A stretch of 64,000 nucleotides of DNA, taken from the NCBI GenBank assembly GCA_000310025.1, contig FN649737.1, positions 2,525,133 to 2,589,132 on the forward strand, given 5' to 3'. Under the pieces are notes generated by a model. The model was not told the DNA's origin and made no database searches. It saw nothing but the letters and a program-made list of their open reading frames with translations. Every line of letters begins with the position of its first letter. Position 1 is the stretch's first letter. Shown here piece by piece: positions 13,101-23,262 of the stretch. The position numbers were made by a program, and so were the translations under genes. This DNA comes from Ectocarpus siliculosus. Lineage: Eukaryota; Sar; Phaeophyceae; Ectocarpales; Ectocarpaceae.

Positions 13101-15028
13101 GTGCTCCGTCCCGGCTTTGTAGGGATGCGAGGTCAATGGTCAAACGACTACGGCATGCACGACTATGAGTACACCCGCCCCCCCCCCCCACCCCATCCGT
13201 GGCTTTGTAGGGATGCGAGGTCAATGGCCTAACAACTACGGGATGCACGACTATGAGCACACCGCCCCCCGGCCCCCAGGCAGTAGCCGTCCCGATGATA
13301 ATCTTGGCGTTAGTGCGGGTTACGGGTTAGGTTAGGGTCACGAAACTCCCCCCTCTAGTTCACAAATAACGCAAATATCCTCACGAAGGCGGCCCCCACC
13401 CCCCCTTCCTCACCTTTACTGTACCATCGTCGCAGGCCGAAAAGACGTGGTCTGGCTTGTCCTTCCACTGCACGAGGGACCGCACCGCCCCCCGGAAGCC
13501 ATCCGATTCCTCCGACACGACGGCCTCGCTGACCTTTTGCACCGCGTGTCGGTGCCTGCGCACGGGCCAGAACAAGACAACACCGCCAGCACGGCGGTTC
13601 AGCGGGAGACGGGAGCGGTTCCGAAAGATGAGATAACGCAGCCAGCAACAGTGGTAGAGGGAGACAGGAGCAGTTCAGGAAGATAGGATAACGCAGACAG
13701 CAATAGCGATACAGCGGGAGACGGGAGCAGTTCAGAAACAAACTTTGCTGTGTGTCGCCAACGTTGATCCCCGGATTTAGGATAAGCCACGGGAATGCTG
13801 AGGGGGCATCCGCGGGTGAGATAACGGTTTCGTGGCTTTGAGGGGAGGGGGGGGAGGAGCAGCTAACTACGGCCGCGGGCAGACATATCTCTCGCCCAAC
13901 GTCAGTATCGATTTGTCACTTGAAAAGGCTACCATAGCGGTTACAAGTGGACAAAGTTCTAGCGCCTGCGCGAACGGAATAACTTGCGAGAACCATGTAG
14001 AGCTACACCGTCTGGTCTGACCGATACATATGTACATATCCGAACGAGCGTTTTCAAAGTCCTCCAAAGTTCTGTACAAGGTATACTCGTACCCTCGGGT
14101 AGTCTGAAAAGGACACAGCAGCGCACCAAAAACTGGGTAGGGTATGAGAGACATCTTGCGAAACCTACCCCGAGCGTCGGGTACGGCGTGGGATGCCTCA
14201 CCACAAGCTACCAGACCCCGTCGGGTATTCTTACCAAAGTTACCCGAGCGTGTCGGGGTAGGGTATGGCATGTCCTACAAAAGCTACCCAAGTCGTCGCG
14301 TATGTTAGGGGGCGACGTCGTACCAAAGCTATCAAAACGGTGCGGGTGCGGGTGGGTAATACCCCAGTGGGACACCCGGGTATTTGCATACCCCACCAAA
14401 CTCATCCTTGAAACGGTTGCAAGTGGGCAAGCATGCACGCGCAGCGCTCAAGAGCACGGCCATGCGAGACCAGGGCGATAGCTTCTGCCCGAAAAACGCG
14501 GCCATATACTACGAGCGCCCTAACGCTGACGACACCCGAACATAGAGTGCTCCGAACCCAAACAAAGGGACACGGCGAAACTGTCAAGCCCCCCCCCAGG
14601 GAAACAAGGGCTCCCCTCCATGACTGCCCGCCGACACCCGTGCAAGGAGTAAGGCACTGTGCACTAATAAAAAGAGAGGCACATGGCGCACCCGCCAAAC
14701 TACCCCAGGTAGAGCAAAACGCCCCCAATCTCCCCCACCCCCATGACTGCAAGAGCGGTCTCCCCCTTCCCTCTCACCGGCAGCTGGCCGCGCGGTCGCA
14801 GTTCCCCGCCGCGTAGAACTTGCAGACGCTGAAGGTGATCGTGTCGCCCCCGTGCCCGCGACCGGGACCTCGCCCCCCGCCCGCCCCCCTCCCCGCAGGG
14901 TTGTACCCCCCCCGCCCCCCCCGCCCCTCGTAGCTGCTGTCCCCGCCCCCCCTGCTAGAATACCGCCCCCCTCTGCCGCTGTTTCGTGGAACGGATAGGG
15001 GGCAAGATAATGATTCCTGAACTGTCAT
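4178..15028 (-). CDS. CCCH zinc-finger and WD40 repeat protein (ZFWD type)
   Basis: Ten exons on the minus strand: 15028-14778, 13555-13414, 11176-11090, 9670-9564, 9075-9007, 8212-8110, 7526-7370, 6685-6453, 4698-4616 and 4310-4178. All junctions are GT-AG and phases agree, giving 454 residues. Residues 15-62 are RGG-rich, as in RNA-binding tails. Residues 69-87 form a CCCH finger (C69, C77, C83, H87; spacing 7-5-3) split by intron 1. The rest is a WD40 propeller, with repeat ends such as DGTVKMWS, SSEDGTIRIW and AGEDGTMMCW. This order matches plant ZFWD proteins, thought to bind RNA and protein partners, so the role here is inferred. The start at 15028 is the only upstream Met in frame, but an acceptor-like CAG lies just after it, so an extra 5' exon is possible. 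The introns hold most of the repeats of this region. Confidence 0.85.
4780..4855 (-). repeat. Family C tail, intronic
   Basis: On the minus strand this reads GCGAGGTCAATGGTCTAACG, then a TACGGCATGC block, GTGAGTAC and a run of C. It lies in ZFWD intron 8. Confidence 0.55.
5483..6198. mobile_element. 716-bp fold-back element flanked by TTAA
   Basis: Two near-identical inverted arms of about 300 and 280 bp (5483 to about 5780, and about 5918 to 6198) enclose a loop of about 140 bp. The ends are GGGCGCGGGGGGGATCGC and its complement, and TTAA stands directly outside both (5479-5482 and 6199-6202). There is no transposase. It resembles a MITE or Foldback element, and TTAA would suit piggyBac-type mobilisation. 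It lies in ZFWD intron 8. Confidence 0.75.
6300..6453 (-). repeat. Tandem copy of the 3' end of ZFWD exon 8
   Basis: The last 18 or so codons of exon 8 (AAFDPTPGTSALLLVGYE) plus the start of the intron are repeated inside the intron at about 6345-6415, reading AAFDPTPGTTALLLVGYE followed again by GTGTATGTG. A further partial GT/CA-rich unit follows. The copy keeps its own donor-like GT but no acceptor fused to an upstream phase is evident, so it is probably silent. Confidence 0.7.
9661..9842. mobile_element. MITE family B, copy touching ZFWD exon 4
   Basis: About 182 bp. The left end reads GAGGTCCCTGTTTAGTGCCGG-like sequence and the right end reads its inverted partner (CCGGCATTTCACAGGGACTTC). 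The left terminal repeat overlaps the 3' splice site and first bases of ZFWD exon 4, which starts at 9670 on the minus strand. Confidence 0.65.
10270..10617. mobile_element. MITE family A, expanded copy
   Basis: Flanked by TA on both sides. The terminal inverted repeat contains GACACAAGATAMCACAC and ACCGATTTTC blocks, as in the copies at 23566-23782 and 36373-36589. The left terminal repeat is partly repeated three more times inside the element, which lengthens it to 348 bp. It lies in ZFWD intron 3. Confidence 0.8.
10620..11015. repeat. Minisatellite, about 63-bp unit
   Basis: Begins at the end of the family A element. The units carry CATTGAGTGCCGAGAGATTT, CACTCCCCCAGTGAACAACT and TGACAATTTCATC. 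Three central units are nearly identical and the outer ones are decayed. It lies in ZFWD intron 3. Confidence 0.85.
11640..11965. repeat. Minisatellite, about 50-bp unit
   Basis: Six or so degenerate units containing GTGACCC.TCCCAAGGTGAG and AAAACCCGGAAG, in ZFWD intron 2. The GGTGAG in each unit resembles a plus-strand 5' splice site but no gene on that strand is supported. Confidence 0.7.
12530..12715. repeat. Three 64-bp tandem units
   Basis: Each unit holds GGGTTTTCGTCGCTTGGCAA then CGACGTTGTAAAACA. A poly-G/poly-C pair lies just upstream. It lies in ZFWD intron 2. Confidence 0.85.
12977..13280 (+). repeat. Family C repeat, copy 2 with extra tail
   Basis: A near copy of 2201-2400, followed by a second copy of the terminal block (13196-13275), each closed by a C run. 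It lies in ZFWD intron 2 in the opposite orientation to the gene. Confidence 0.75.
13590..13740. repeat. Short tandem repeat in ZFWD intron 1
   Basis: Three imperfect units of about 48 bp with GGGAGACGGGAGCRGTTC and GATAACGCAG. Confidence 0.6.
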
Positions 15029-15120
15029 TCAGGGCTGTGGCGGGGTTGCTATTTGGCTGGGACGTGGAAAGGGTACGGAGGGACGGGGGGGCAAGAGAAT
15101 GATTCCTGAACTCTGTCCTT
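14999..15120. repeat. Direct duplication at the ZFWD 5' end
   Basis: A block of about 27 bp containing ATGATTCCTGAACT occurs at about 14999-15027 and again at 15087-15116. The first copy overlaps the proposed start codon, so the 5' boundary of the gene is less certain here. Confidence 0.6.
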
Positions 15121-17313
15121 TAGGGTGTGGGCGGTTGCTGTTAAAGACGCCCCTGCTCGGGTGTCTACATCAGGAAATAATTTCTCCAAATTCCGTCGAA
15201 GGGCTGGCTCAGGCCAAGGTTGAAGGGGTGTTCTTTGTGCTATTCTTCTTCTGGATGATCCGGTTCACGGTAGGGGGACGGGCGCCATACCGTAATAGTC
15301 GTAGAGATGGCACCGGGTGCGATCGATTTTTCAAACTTTTGTCTTCGTGTTTTTTGTCGCAACCCGGTGCCATTTCTCCGACTCTTTCGGTGCTCGTGTT
15401 GCACCGCTTCTTGCCTCTCTCTGTTGCAGTCTACCATCGGCCTCACGCTTACACCAACAAGGTCTACGAACGTAGTTCTTCATGATGCCCATGCGCTATG
15501 CATACAAATGCCTAGTAGCCTAGGTCGAATGCCCAAAATCAGCCCGGTACGCGACATATGGAGCACGATCGACACGTGCATCCGCCCAGGTTGCCGCTCT
15601 TGTTGCTGACCCCCTCCCCCCTCGGGTGTGGTGGATATGCACCAGCGGCTACTGCTGTTGGGATTCCTCAATAGTTTCGGTTGAAGCGGTGCCACGGGCC
15701 CGGTATAGCGTCACCGGTGAAATCGCGTGACATGAACGCAATATTCACGTTTGTGTTTGCGTTATGTCTGAATATAACCGGGGTGTCCGGTATACAAGTG
15801 CCGGTAAACCTGGCGGGCACACACCTGCACTATTAAGGGACCCCCACACCTGCACTATTAAGGGACCCCCACAACTGTACTGTTACTACAATAGGCAATA
15901 GGCTCATCCCCGCGCTCGGCCCCTCCCTGGACTCTCTGTCTTTGAATACTCAAGAATAAACCTGTCTTTGACAAACTAAATCTGAGTGGGCACGTGCTAA
16001 TGGGCTGGTTTGTTCTAACGTGGGTTTCACGCCTTTTTTTTTTTTGCGGTGGGTTTGTCGTACGCATACAACATGCGCACAGGAATTACCGTGGAGAAGA
16101 GGAAGAAAACCTAAAAGTTTCCTTTGGTATCTACAGTAGAATCCGAGCAGTTCAGTCGGGGATGGGGTGAAAAACCAAAATGCTGTACATGTTCGGAGAT
16201 GGCGAAGGGGACAACGTAACAGGTATTCTCTTTCCACACAGAGAACCGAGTGCTTGTATGTATTAGGTGAAGACTCATTTCAACACGGGGGTGTTATCTA
16301 ACGTACAGGTGGCCGAATACAGGACTTGTACACGCGAGCAGGCAGGCATTGACCAGTCACCCGGCCATGCCCTGTGATTGTAAGGCGTTCGGTCTTATCC
16401 ATGGTACTGTAGCACCCATGCACCCACACACCGACAGCCAGCCGCCTGATATCTAGTACATCGAAAACTGCTGAATGTACATGCTTGCACGTGTGGATCT
16501 GGATTGGGGGAGGAGAGGCAGATTTGTGTCCTTGCCGTGGTGGCAAAAATATTGAGCAAGTACAGGCGTCGGAAGTTTGACATCCTGCACCTTCTCACTC
16601 ACTCAGACGTGCACCGAGCGCGACCTCTCACGCCCTCCGTGTACATCAATGTAGCAGATACCACAGAGTAAGCCGTTGGTGTTTCCGCGAAAGCTGATCA
16701 CAGCGCAGAGGATCCTATCGACTGCTGTGGATTGCAAAGAGTTGCTGGATGTCGCAATGCATCTCGCTCGTGTGTACAATTATCATCGTCGTTAGGAGCC
16801 ATGCAGCATAGCAGAAGAGAAATTCAAGACGTGCGTAGGTAATTGCTGCAGCAGATTTATATTGTGTGCATCGCTTCTCTCTCCGTTGCTCTCTCCCTCG
16901 TTCTCGACCGATCGCTGGGGTTTGCGTGTGAGCTTGCGCAAATGATCGTGTCTTGCGTATTGGTTTCCTCACCGATACGGCGTTCCGCGGCCCCTATACC
17001 CGCCCCGTCTCCCTCCGCTGAAGCTATTAAAGCTAGACATGATCCTTCCCCGATGATAACAGCACTCTCAGAGAGATGTACACCCCGTAGCAGGATGATG
17101 GGGATACTCCAAGCACACACAGATGCACGGAGGGCGGGGCCAGTAGGGGGCACACAGATGCAAAAATACACCCCCCATAATTCCCGCATCGCTGTCCCCG
17201 TCACCCTCAAACACAGACGCACGCTGGACCTCGCTGGCTCCTTGTTGTTGTTGCTGTTGCTGGTTCTCGTCCCTCCCCTCCAGCGCATCATCTTGCTTGG
17301 TCTGCGTGCTGAT
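15029..17313. other. Divergent spacer between ZFWD and PAP/fibrillin
   Basis: This should contain both promoters. No TATA-like element is convincing. A direct repeat of about 25 bp containing CACTATTAAGGGACCCCCAC lies at 15828-15880, and a possible decayed family B element at about 15695-15840. The rest shows nothing recognisable. Confidence 0.4.
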
Positions 17314-20300
17314 ATGGGCAAGCCACCGCTGCTGGCTGCCATTGCTGCAGCCGTTGTGTTCTTCGACACCTTGAGTTGCGCATCAGGGTTCATCATCACG
17401 CCGACGGCTCTCTCGCTCCGCCGTTGCGGATCATGTTTTCCAACGAGGTGCGGCCGGCTTTGACTTTTCAAGCTGGTCTCCTATCTGCTGTGCGTAGACC
17501 ACTGCAGTAGCACTTGCAAGTATCGTCGTTGAGTAAGAGGAAAGGTCTTTTTTGTGATTTTGTGGCATTTCTAGTAAAACCGCAGGTCATTTTGCTTGTA
17601 GAGCGTCCTACTGTACATACAAACAACAGTCACATTGCAGTCACACGCACAGCATCTGTACGGATGCATGTGTACCCGTGTACCCGTGTGTCGATCATGA
17701 TCGATCATGAACATGATTTTCCTCCCCCCGTGCCAGTCAGTCGCGCCTACTTTGCGGCGGAATTGTATTCCTTACACGTTTACCTCTTTCGCAATCTCTC
17801 CAGCCCTTCCTCGTAGTTCTCGTTGCTACCCTGGACCTAAACTGCTGTATGAACGAATGATCTGTACCAAACAATCCCGCCGCTTCTTCCATCGAAACGT
17901 CCAACAGCAACCTTAAAGCTGCCGAGGGAGCAACGGAAACTCCAGAAACAGAGTCAGAGACAACCGCACCTCCAGCAGCAGAGTCGGAGACTTCACCGTC
18001 CACCAGCCTTGGTCTTGCTCGCAGAAAGGCTGAGCTCATGCGCCTCATCCTGGGTACCAGGTAGGATAAATAGTTGTTAGGGGGGGGGGGGGGGGCGTGT
18101 GCGTTAGAGGGGCCTGCCTGATACTTCTATTATATGTCGCATATTGTACGGCCGTCTCGCCACTGACGGCGTTTGATTTATCGTTTCTGGCACATGCATT
18201 GCAATCGAAATCCAGTGCCACAGAAGGAGTCACGAGTAGTCGGTTCAATCGAAGGGGTCGGCGGAATCGCCTTGAACAGAACCGGCCACCAGTTGGGGCG
18301 TGAACTGCTATTTGCCTTTGCTTCGTTTTTGTACGTGAGGCGACTTGACAGGTTTTCAGACTAGGGCTCAAGAAACGATCTACATAATGATCATGTGCAA
18401 CTGGCTATCGTGTGTAACCGGTACCAGGTTCCCCAGGAGGTGGCCAGTCCCGCACGTCAACAAAAACATTGGAACCGGCCGCTCCGAATAAAATGGGACC
18501 GCCGTCGCGGGGAAATTCAGTATTAAGAACAGGGAGGGGGTACGCAGACCCTATTCCCTAACCCTAACCCTAACCCTAACCCTAACCCAAATTCCCCGAT
18601 TGCACGCTTTATTCAACATGTTTCCTTAATAATGCAAAAACCCTGCGAAGGCTACTGTAGTGGGCCCTGTTTAGTGTTGGTATGTGTCCAGAGGTTTTAC
18701 CGGCACTATACCTGGCCACCGGCGCTATTGAGAACAGGGCTTAAAGGTTTTAGTATAGGAGTGGACACTCGTGTCCTGAAAATTGACCATCACTATAACC
18801 GGACTGTGGCACTATTCAACCGGCATTATACAGGGCCCACTACTGCACTGATAAGATGGAAGCGGGTGCTCCTTTTTCTCAGCGGAGGCGCGCGGTTCAT
18901 CTTCTACAAGGCAACAACAGGCAAAACAACGAACAAAAAGCAGTCCACCTGTGGCTCCCCTTCCACGGTGACCGCAAACGTTGCCGTGTATCCCGACCTC
19001 CTCGTCTCGTTAACTCTGTTATGCTCTTTGTTGTCGTCGTTGTTTTTGTGGTCGTCTCGTCTGTTCTTATTGTCGCTGGTTCCAGCATCGAGGAGAAGGA
19101 GTCCGCGGGGGCGGCCGAGGAGGTGGACGCCATAATCGGCGAATTGGAAACCCTGAAGCGAGGGTAGGAAAAAAAGCTTGACGGGAATGCCAAGCGAAAG
19201 TATATTCACGACCATGTACCCAAAACGGGGCACAGGTTATGGCGTGCATGCCACACCGTCAGTAGGAACGGAACGCGTTTGGTGGTCGTAATTGCCATCG
19301 ATAAGCCGTGGGTCCTCGATGGTTGTTGCAGGTTGCTCGGGGATAGCAAGAGACAGAGAGCGGGACCGCGATTTCTTGCGTTGGGGAAAGGGGGATCTGT
19401 CTGCACGCGGGTTGCTTGCTGTGTGAGCGTGGAAGGCTTTCATTTCAGTGGTTCAACATAGTGGTTGGTCTCAAGCATGCGAAGCCCTATGCATTGTTCT
19501 TGTGCTCCTCAATGGCAGATAGCTCATGGCATGCGTCAAATAAAACATGCACCAAGATATCCTCTGCTCCCACTTTCGCAGATCGTTGCTTGTTGAGTTA
19601 AGTTCACTTGAGCTTTTCACGGCGCCATTTTGTTGCTATTTTTGGTTCTTTCGGTTTCAGGTTTCAGGAGGACAGCGTGAACGGGGAGTGGGTGCTGTGC
19701 TTCACCAGGAATTCGGAGGGCTCTCCATCGCTGCAGAAGGTAAGCGAGCAGCGCTTCACTCTAAAGAAGGTCTACGGCTGCAGAACGAATCTGTGCACGC
19801 ACGTACATCAGAAGAACCCGTCCCTCCTAAGCTCGCCCTAGCCATCGCCTTCACTCTGAGGGTCTGCGACTGCAGAACGTATATCTGCACACACGCACAC
19901 TGCACGCTTGCGATGTCTGCAACCCTTCATGGTGCAGCACGCGTTTATTTGAAGAAGGCGTCCCTTCTAAGCTCGCCCTAACAACGGAGCATGCTCCCAG
20001 GAATTGGATAGGGATCCAGAGGTCTCGTGTGAATTGGCGCGTTATCTCAGCCACCGTCGAGTTTCTTCTTTCTTGTCTCTCTTGCTGGTTGCTAGTCGGG
20101 TAGCGCGATAAATGCCCCCTAGCTAAACGCACCACAATAGCACACACACACAGCTTGTTCCCTTGTTGCTGTCGCGCAATTGAGACTTGCGGCGTCTTTT
20201 CAGTGGTCAGCCGGTTATCGTGGCCTCTTTTTGTTTTTTCAAGAAAAGCACACGTGACCCGGGGTGGTTGTAGTTGTACAAGAAACACACTGCAAAGTGT

Positions 20301-21657
20301 AGCACTCTACTTACACTTAAAAATGGGGGGACTGCCGCCATAACAAATTGGACGAAAACACACGCACAACTCTTCCCTCCCAACAACTTACGCAGGCGTT
20401 GCCAGGCGACCGAGGATTCCAGAACTTCGACGTGAAAGCAAAGCAGTTTACCAACATCGTAAGAGTGTGGGGGGGCAAGCTCAAAGTCGTCGCCGATGTC
20501 GGGTACGAGATCCGCCCCGAGGAGCCGAATAAGTGAGACGGATGGAGGGGGGCACGCTGCATGTATTGTGTGTTTAGGGGAGGGAAGGGGAGAGGCACAT
20601 TGTTGTTGTTGTTGTTGTTGTTGTTGCGGTTGTTGTTGTTGTTGTTGATGGTTTGGTGGTGGTGGTGGCGGTGGTGGTGGCGATGGTGGTGGCGGCCATG
20701 GTGTGGAGAGGAAGAGGGAGGCGTTGTGGGGGTGACCATGTCGTCGTGGTTGACATATCTAAACATTGTTGCTTTTTCAGAGGATGCTGTGGTACTTTCG
20801 AAACATTTCTTTTCACGTGACCCGCGCCTGGATACACTGACGTACCTCCCGCTGTGCACACGTACAGCTTTTTTCGTTTTCATAGGCAGCGAGGAATGGC
20901 GAACCGTTAACCCCCACCCCCCGATGCACACCGCCTCTTTTACATTGCCCATGATTGCGCTGGAAAAAGGCTGGTGTCAACCATCGTGGGAGCGGGCGTT
21001 AACCTAGGGCCGGTCCGGGTACCGCTGCCCCTAACGGGGCGGGTGGGCTACCTCGAGTTCACCTATCAAGACAACGACATCCGAATCACCAGGGGCAACA
21101 GGTTCGTTGTTGTTGTTTTCCTTCGACACTACTACGTGGACATGAATACATGTGTGATCTTCCCCCTGCCGTTGGTGCTGCCACCAGCCACGCCACTTTC
21201 TGTGGGCTTGCGTCTGGCCGCTCAGATTCGTGGGTTGAGCGTTTTTTTTTTTTTTGTCATGTTGTCCCCGATCCCCTGTTCCACGAGCTACGATAGTCTC
21301 GCGGCGGAACCCCCGACTCGGCTCTTTCCTGGTGGTTGAAACCCCGGTGAATCCCACGCAGAAATTCGCGGCCGATACGCGTGGTGGGTGGTCTTGTGCA
21401 CTATTTTTGTTCAAGCGTTCCTTCTGATTCGGGCACCGCCACGCCCCCCCCCCTTTCCTCTCGCCCGCCCGCCCCCCCCCCTCCCCTCGCGGTTTGCTGC
21501 TCTCTTCCGTTGAACGGTAAACATGGCACGGATTTAATAAATGAAACGAAACCCGCGGGGAAAACGTCCCTACCCTTGGTCGCGACAAAAAAGAGGCGGT
21601 TTGTTCTTGCACATGCGGCCCGGCAGCGCATTTCCTCTGGATTCCGAGGAGGGGTGA
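17314..21657 (+). CDS. Plastid PAP/fibrillin-family protein
   Basis: Seven exons: 17314-17447, 17908-18060, 19086-19163, 19661-19739, 20396-20532, 20970-21101 and 21594-21657. All are GT-AG and in phase, giving 258 residues. The start MGKPPLLAAIAAAVVFFD is a signal peptide. It is followed by SCASGFIITP, an ASAFAP-like cleavage site with Phe at +1, then Arg/Ser-rich sequence, which is the bipartite plastid presequence of secondary algae. An acidic linker follows. The PAP/fibrillin core runs from RRKAELMRLILGT through NGEWVLCFTR to GYLEFTYQDNDIRITRGNRG, ending in GGLFLHMRP. Fibrillins are lipocalin-like plastid lipid-associated proteins of plastoglobules and thylakoids; the ligand here is unknown. 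The last exon was chosen because only it restores the GNRGGLF ending in the right phase. Confidence 0.85.
18528..18625 (-). repeat. Element with interstitial telomere repeats, copy 1
   Basis: Contains about five CCCTAA units in fibrillin intron 2. The flanking sequence (on the minus strand an ATAAAGCGTGCAATCGGGGA block before, and GGGTCTGCGTACCCCC after the TTAGGG units) recurs at 48500-48575 and 49975-50050. Confidence 0.75.
18658..18842. mobile_element. MITE family B, best-preserved copy
   Basis: 185 bp, with terminal inverted repeats TAGTGGGCCCTGTTTAGTG and its complement with two changes. CTG stands directly outside each end, consistent with a 3-bp target duplication of the kind made by PIF/Harbinger transposases. 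It is non-coding and lies in fibrillin intron 2. Confidence 0.7.
19745..19985. repeat. Imperfect tandem duplication in fibrillin intron 4
   Basis: Units share TTCACTCT..AGG.TCT, CTGCAGAACG and CCTAAGCTCGCCCTA. Non-coding. Confidence 0.5.
20599..20700 (+). repeat. GTT/GTG trinucleotide microsatellite
   Basis: A run of GTT units followed by GGTGGT/GGCGGT units in fibrillin intron 5. Confidence 0.85.
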
Positions 21658-23009
21658 AGCGAGCTAGCCGCGAGGAACGAATAGAGGAGGCGGTTCCTGG
21701 AACCGTTCCGGGTATTGTTCCCCCCGGTGCCGGCGGCGACTTCCCGCGTTGTCCTTTTTTGGCGGGGCGGTGCTCAAGACGTCGTGCGTGCGAAACGTGA
21801 CACTTTCCTCTTTGTTCCTGAAAAAAGTGTGTTGTGTATCCCGCGCCTTTAGATTGTCTTTCAACGGCGGGACCTCTCGCTCGTTGTTTCTCCTTGGTTA
21901 TTGAGTCGGTAGGGGTTGTTTCTGATGGTCTTTAGTGAGTGCGCTTCCGGTCGGCCGTTTGCAGCGTGTGGAACAGATCTCGCACTGAGATGATGCCACT
22001 TGCCGAAGGCGCATCTCGAAGGTTCTTTTTGAGTGCGTCCACCTGTCCGGTGTAGAGGGAAAACATGACCCGCACTTGTTCGCTGTTCTCAGCGCCGTGC
22101 TGAAGTGTGGTACCGCTCTGTAGTGTTGATGACATCATCAGGTCTCCTTAAGGGGATGGTGCCATCCATGTGTCGGTACCGTACGCGGTTATGGCGGCAT
22201 TCCCAATGGGTGCACCGTCGAATGTAAGTATTTCCCTTGTTGATGGAACCCTTGGCGCGATTTCACCAGCGTGCAGTTGAATCAAGGTAGTGTATCACCT
22301 ACGGTTTAAATGTAGCGCACACGACATGTACCAGCGCGTGAATCACGGCGGGGTCGGAACCCCCCCCGCTCTTGCCGGCCGATATCTTGGAGGAGAGAGA
22401 GAGAAACGTCCAAGAAGTTGCATGCATACTGCTCAACAGACCGGGGGTAACGCTCGAGCGGTTGGTGGTTCGTTCGGGGACGCAGGGTGCCTTGTGCAGA
22501 TAGAATCAACTGCTGCTGAATGGTTTCCAGCCGGGCGGCGTCACGGAGGACTTGTTGTCGAAACTAAAGCTAAAGGGGGTGTATTTAGAAGACCACTCTT
22601 CCTGCCGGCCTCGGTCTTGTCTGCGCAGACTAGTTATCTTGCGTGCTGGACATAAAAACGTGTTAAAAAAAAACAGCAGCCGGTGCCACTCCGTCAGTCC
22701 CAAGAGCCCAGCGTGTGACACCCAAACAAAAAACGAGCATCTTTCTTCTTGGCCTGGGCCGCCCACTACAGCTGTCTCAACTACGTGGCAAAGTCTCAAC
22801 TATGCTCTGGGCGGCCGCCGCCATCCACTATCCGGCCATCACTTGTCAAGCAAGCAAAATTGAACCCGCCAAGCAGCAGCCAGCCTCGACGTACAACAAC
22901 ACCGAACCAACCAAGCGCCGGCCGGACCCTCGACTTCTTGGCCTAATTCTCCACGCGTAGTCTACGCTTGCACCGAGGGCACACACGAGGGAAGAGGGCT
23001 GTGTCTCGG
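21658..23009. other. Convergent spacer between fibrillin and RPF1, nothing recognised
   Basis: It should contain the fibrillin 3' untranslated region. I see no gene, tRNA or clear repeat in it. Confidence 0.4.
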
Positions 23010-23262
23010 CTTGGCATCCGGCCAAAGCAGGGGTGCAGCGCATCGCTACAGTGTACACGTTTGCCGCGTGAAGAAAGCTTTGTCTCCGGCAAGGCCTCCG
23101 ACCGCAGGAGGGGTGCATCGCAGCACTGCCGGCGAACCGTTCACCGTGTGAAGAAATCTTTGTCTCCGCAAGCCCTCCGACTAAAGCAGGGGCGCAGCGC
23201 AGCGCTAAGCTTTGTCTCCGCAAGCCCTCCAACCAAAGTAGGGGTGCAGCGCAGCACTACAG
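23010..23262. repeat. Minisatellite, about 85-90-bp unit, ending at the RPF1 stop codon
   Basis: Three to four degenerate units with TTTGTCTCCGCAAGCCCTCC, an AAAGCAGGGGTGCAGCGCA block and GCACTAC. The last unit meets the RPF1 stop codon (TAG at 23259-23257). Confidence 0.7.

Noticed and set aside
16843-17313. The upstream part of a 206-codon open frame joined to the fibrillin start
   Set aside because: It has no conserved sequence, and the Met at 17314 starts a clean signal peptide, so the upstream codons are taken as untranslated leader.
21778-21851. Alternative last exon of the fibrillin gene (DTFLFVPEKS...)
   Set aside because: The ending looked attractive but no AG acceptor gives the required phase; the exon at 21594 restores the expected GNRGGLF.
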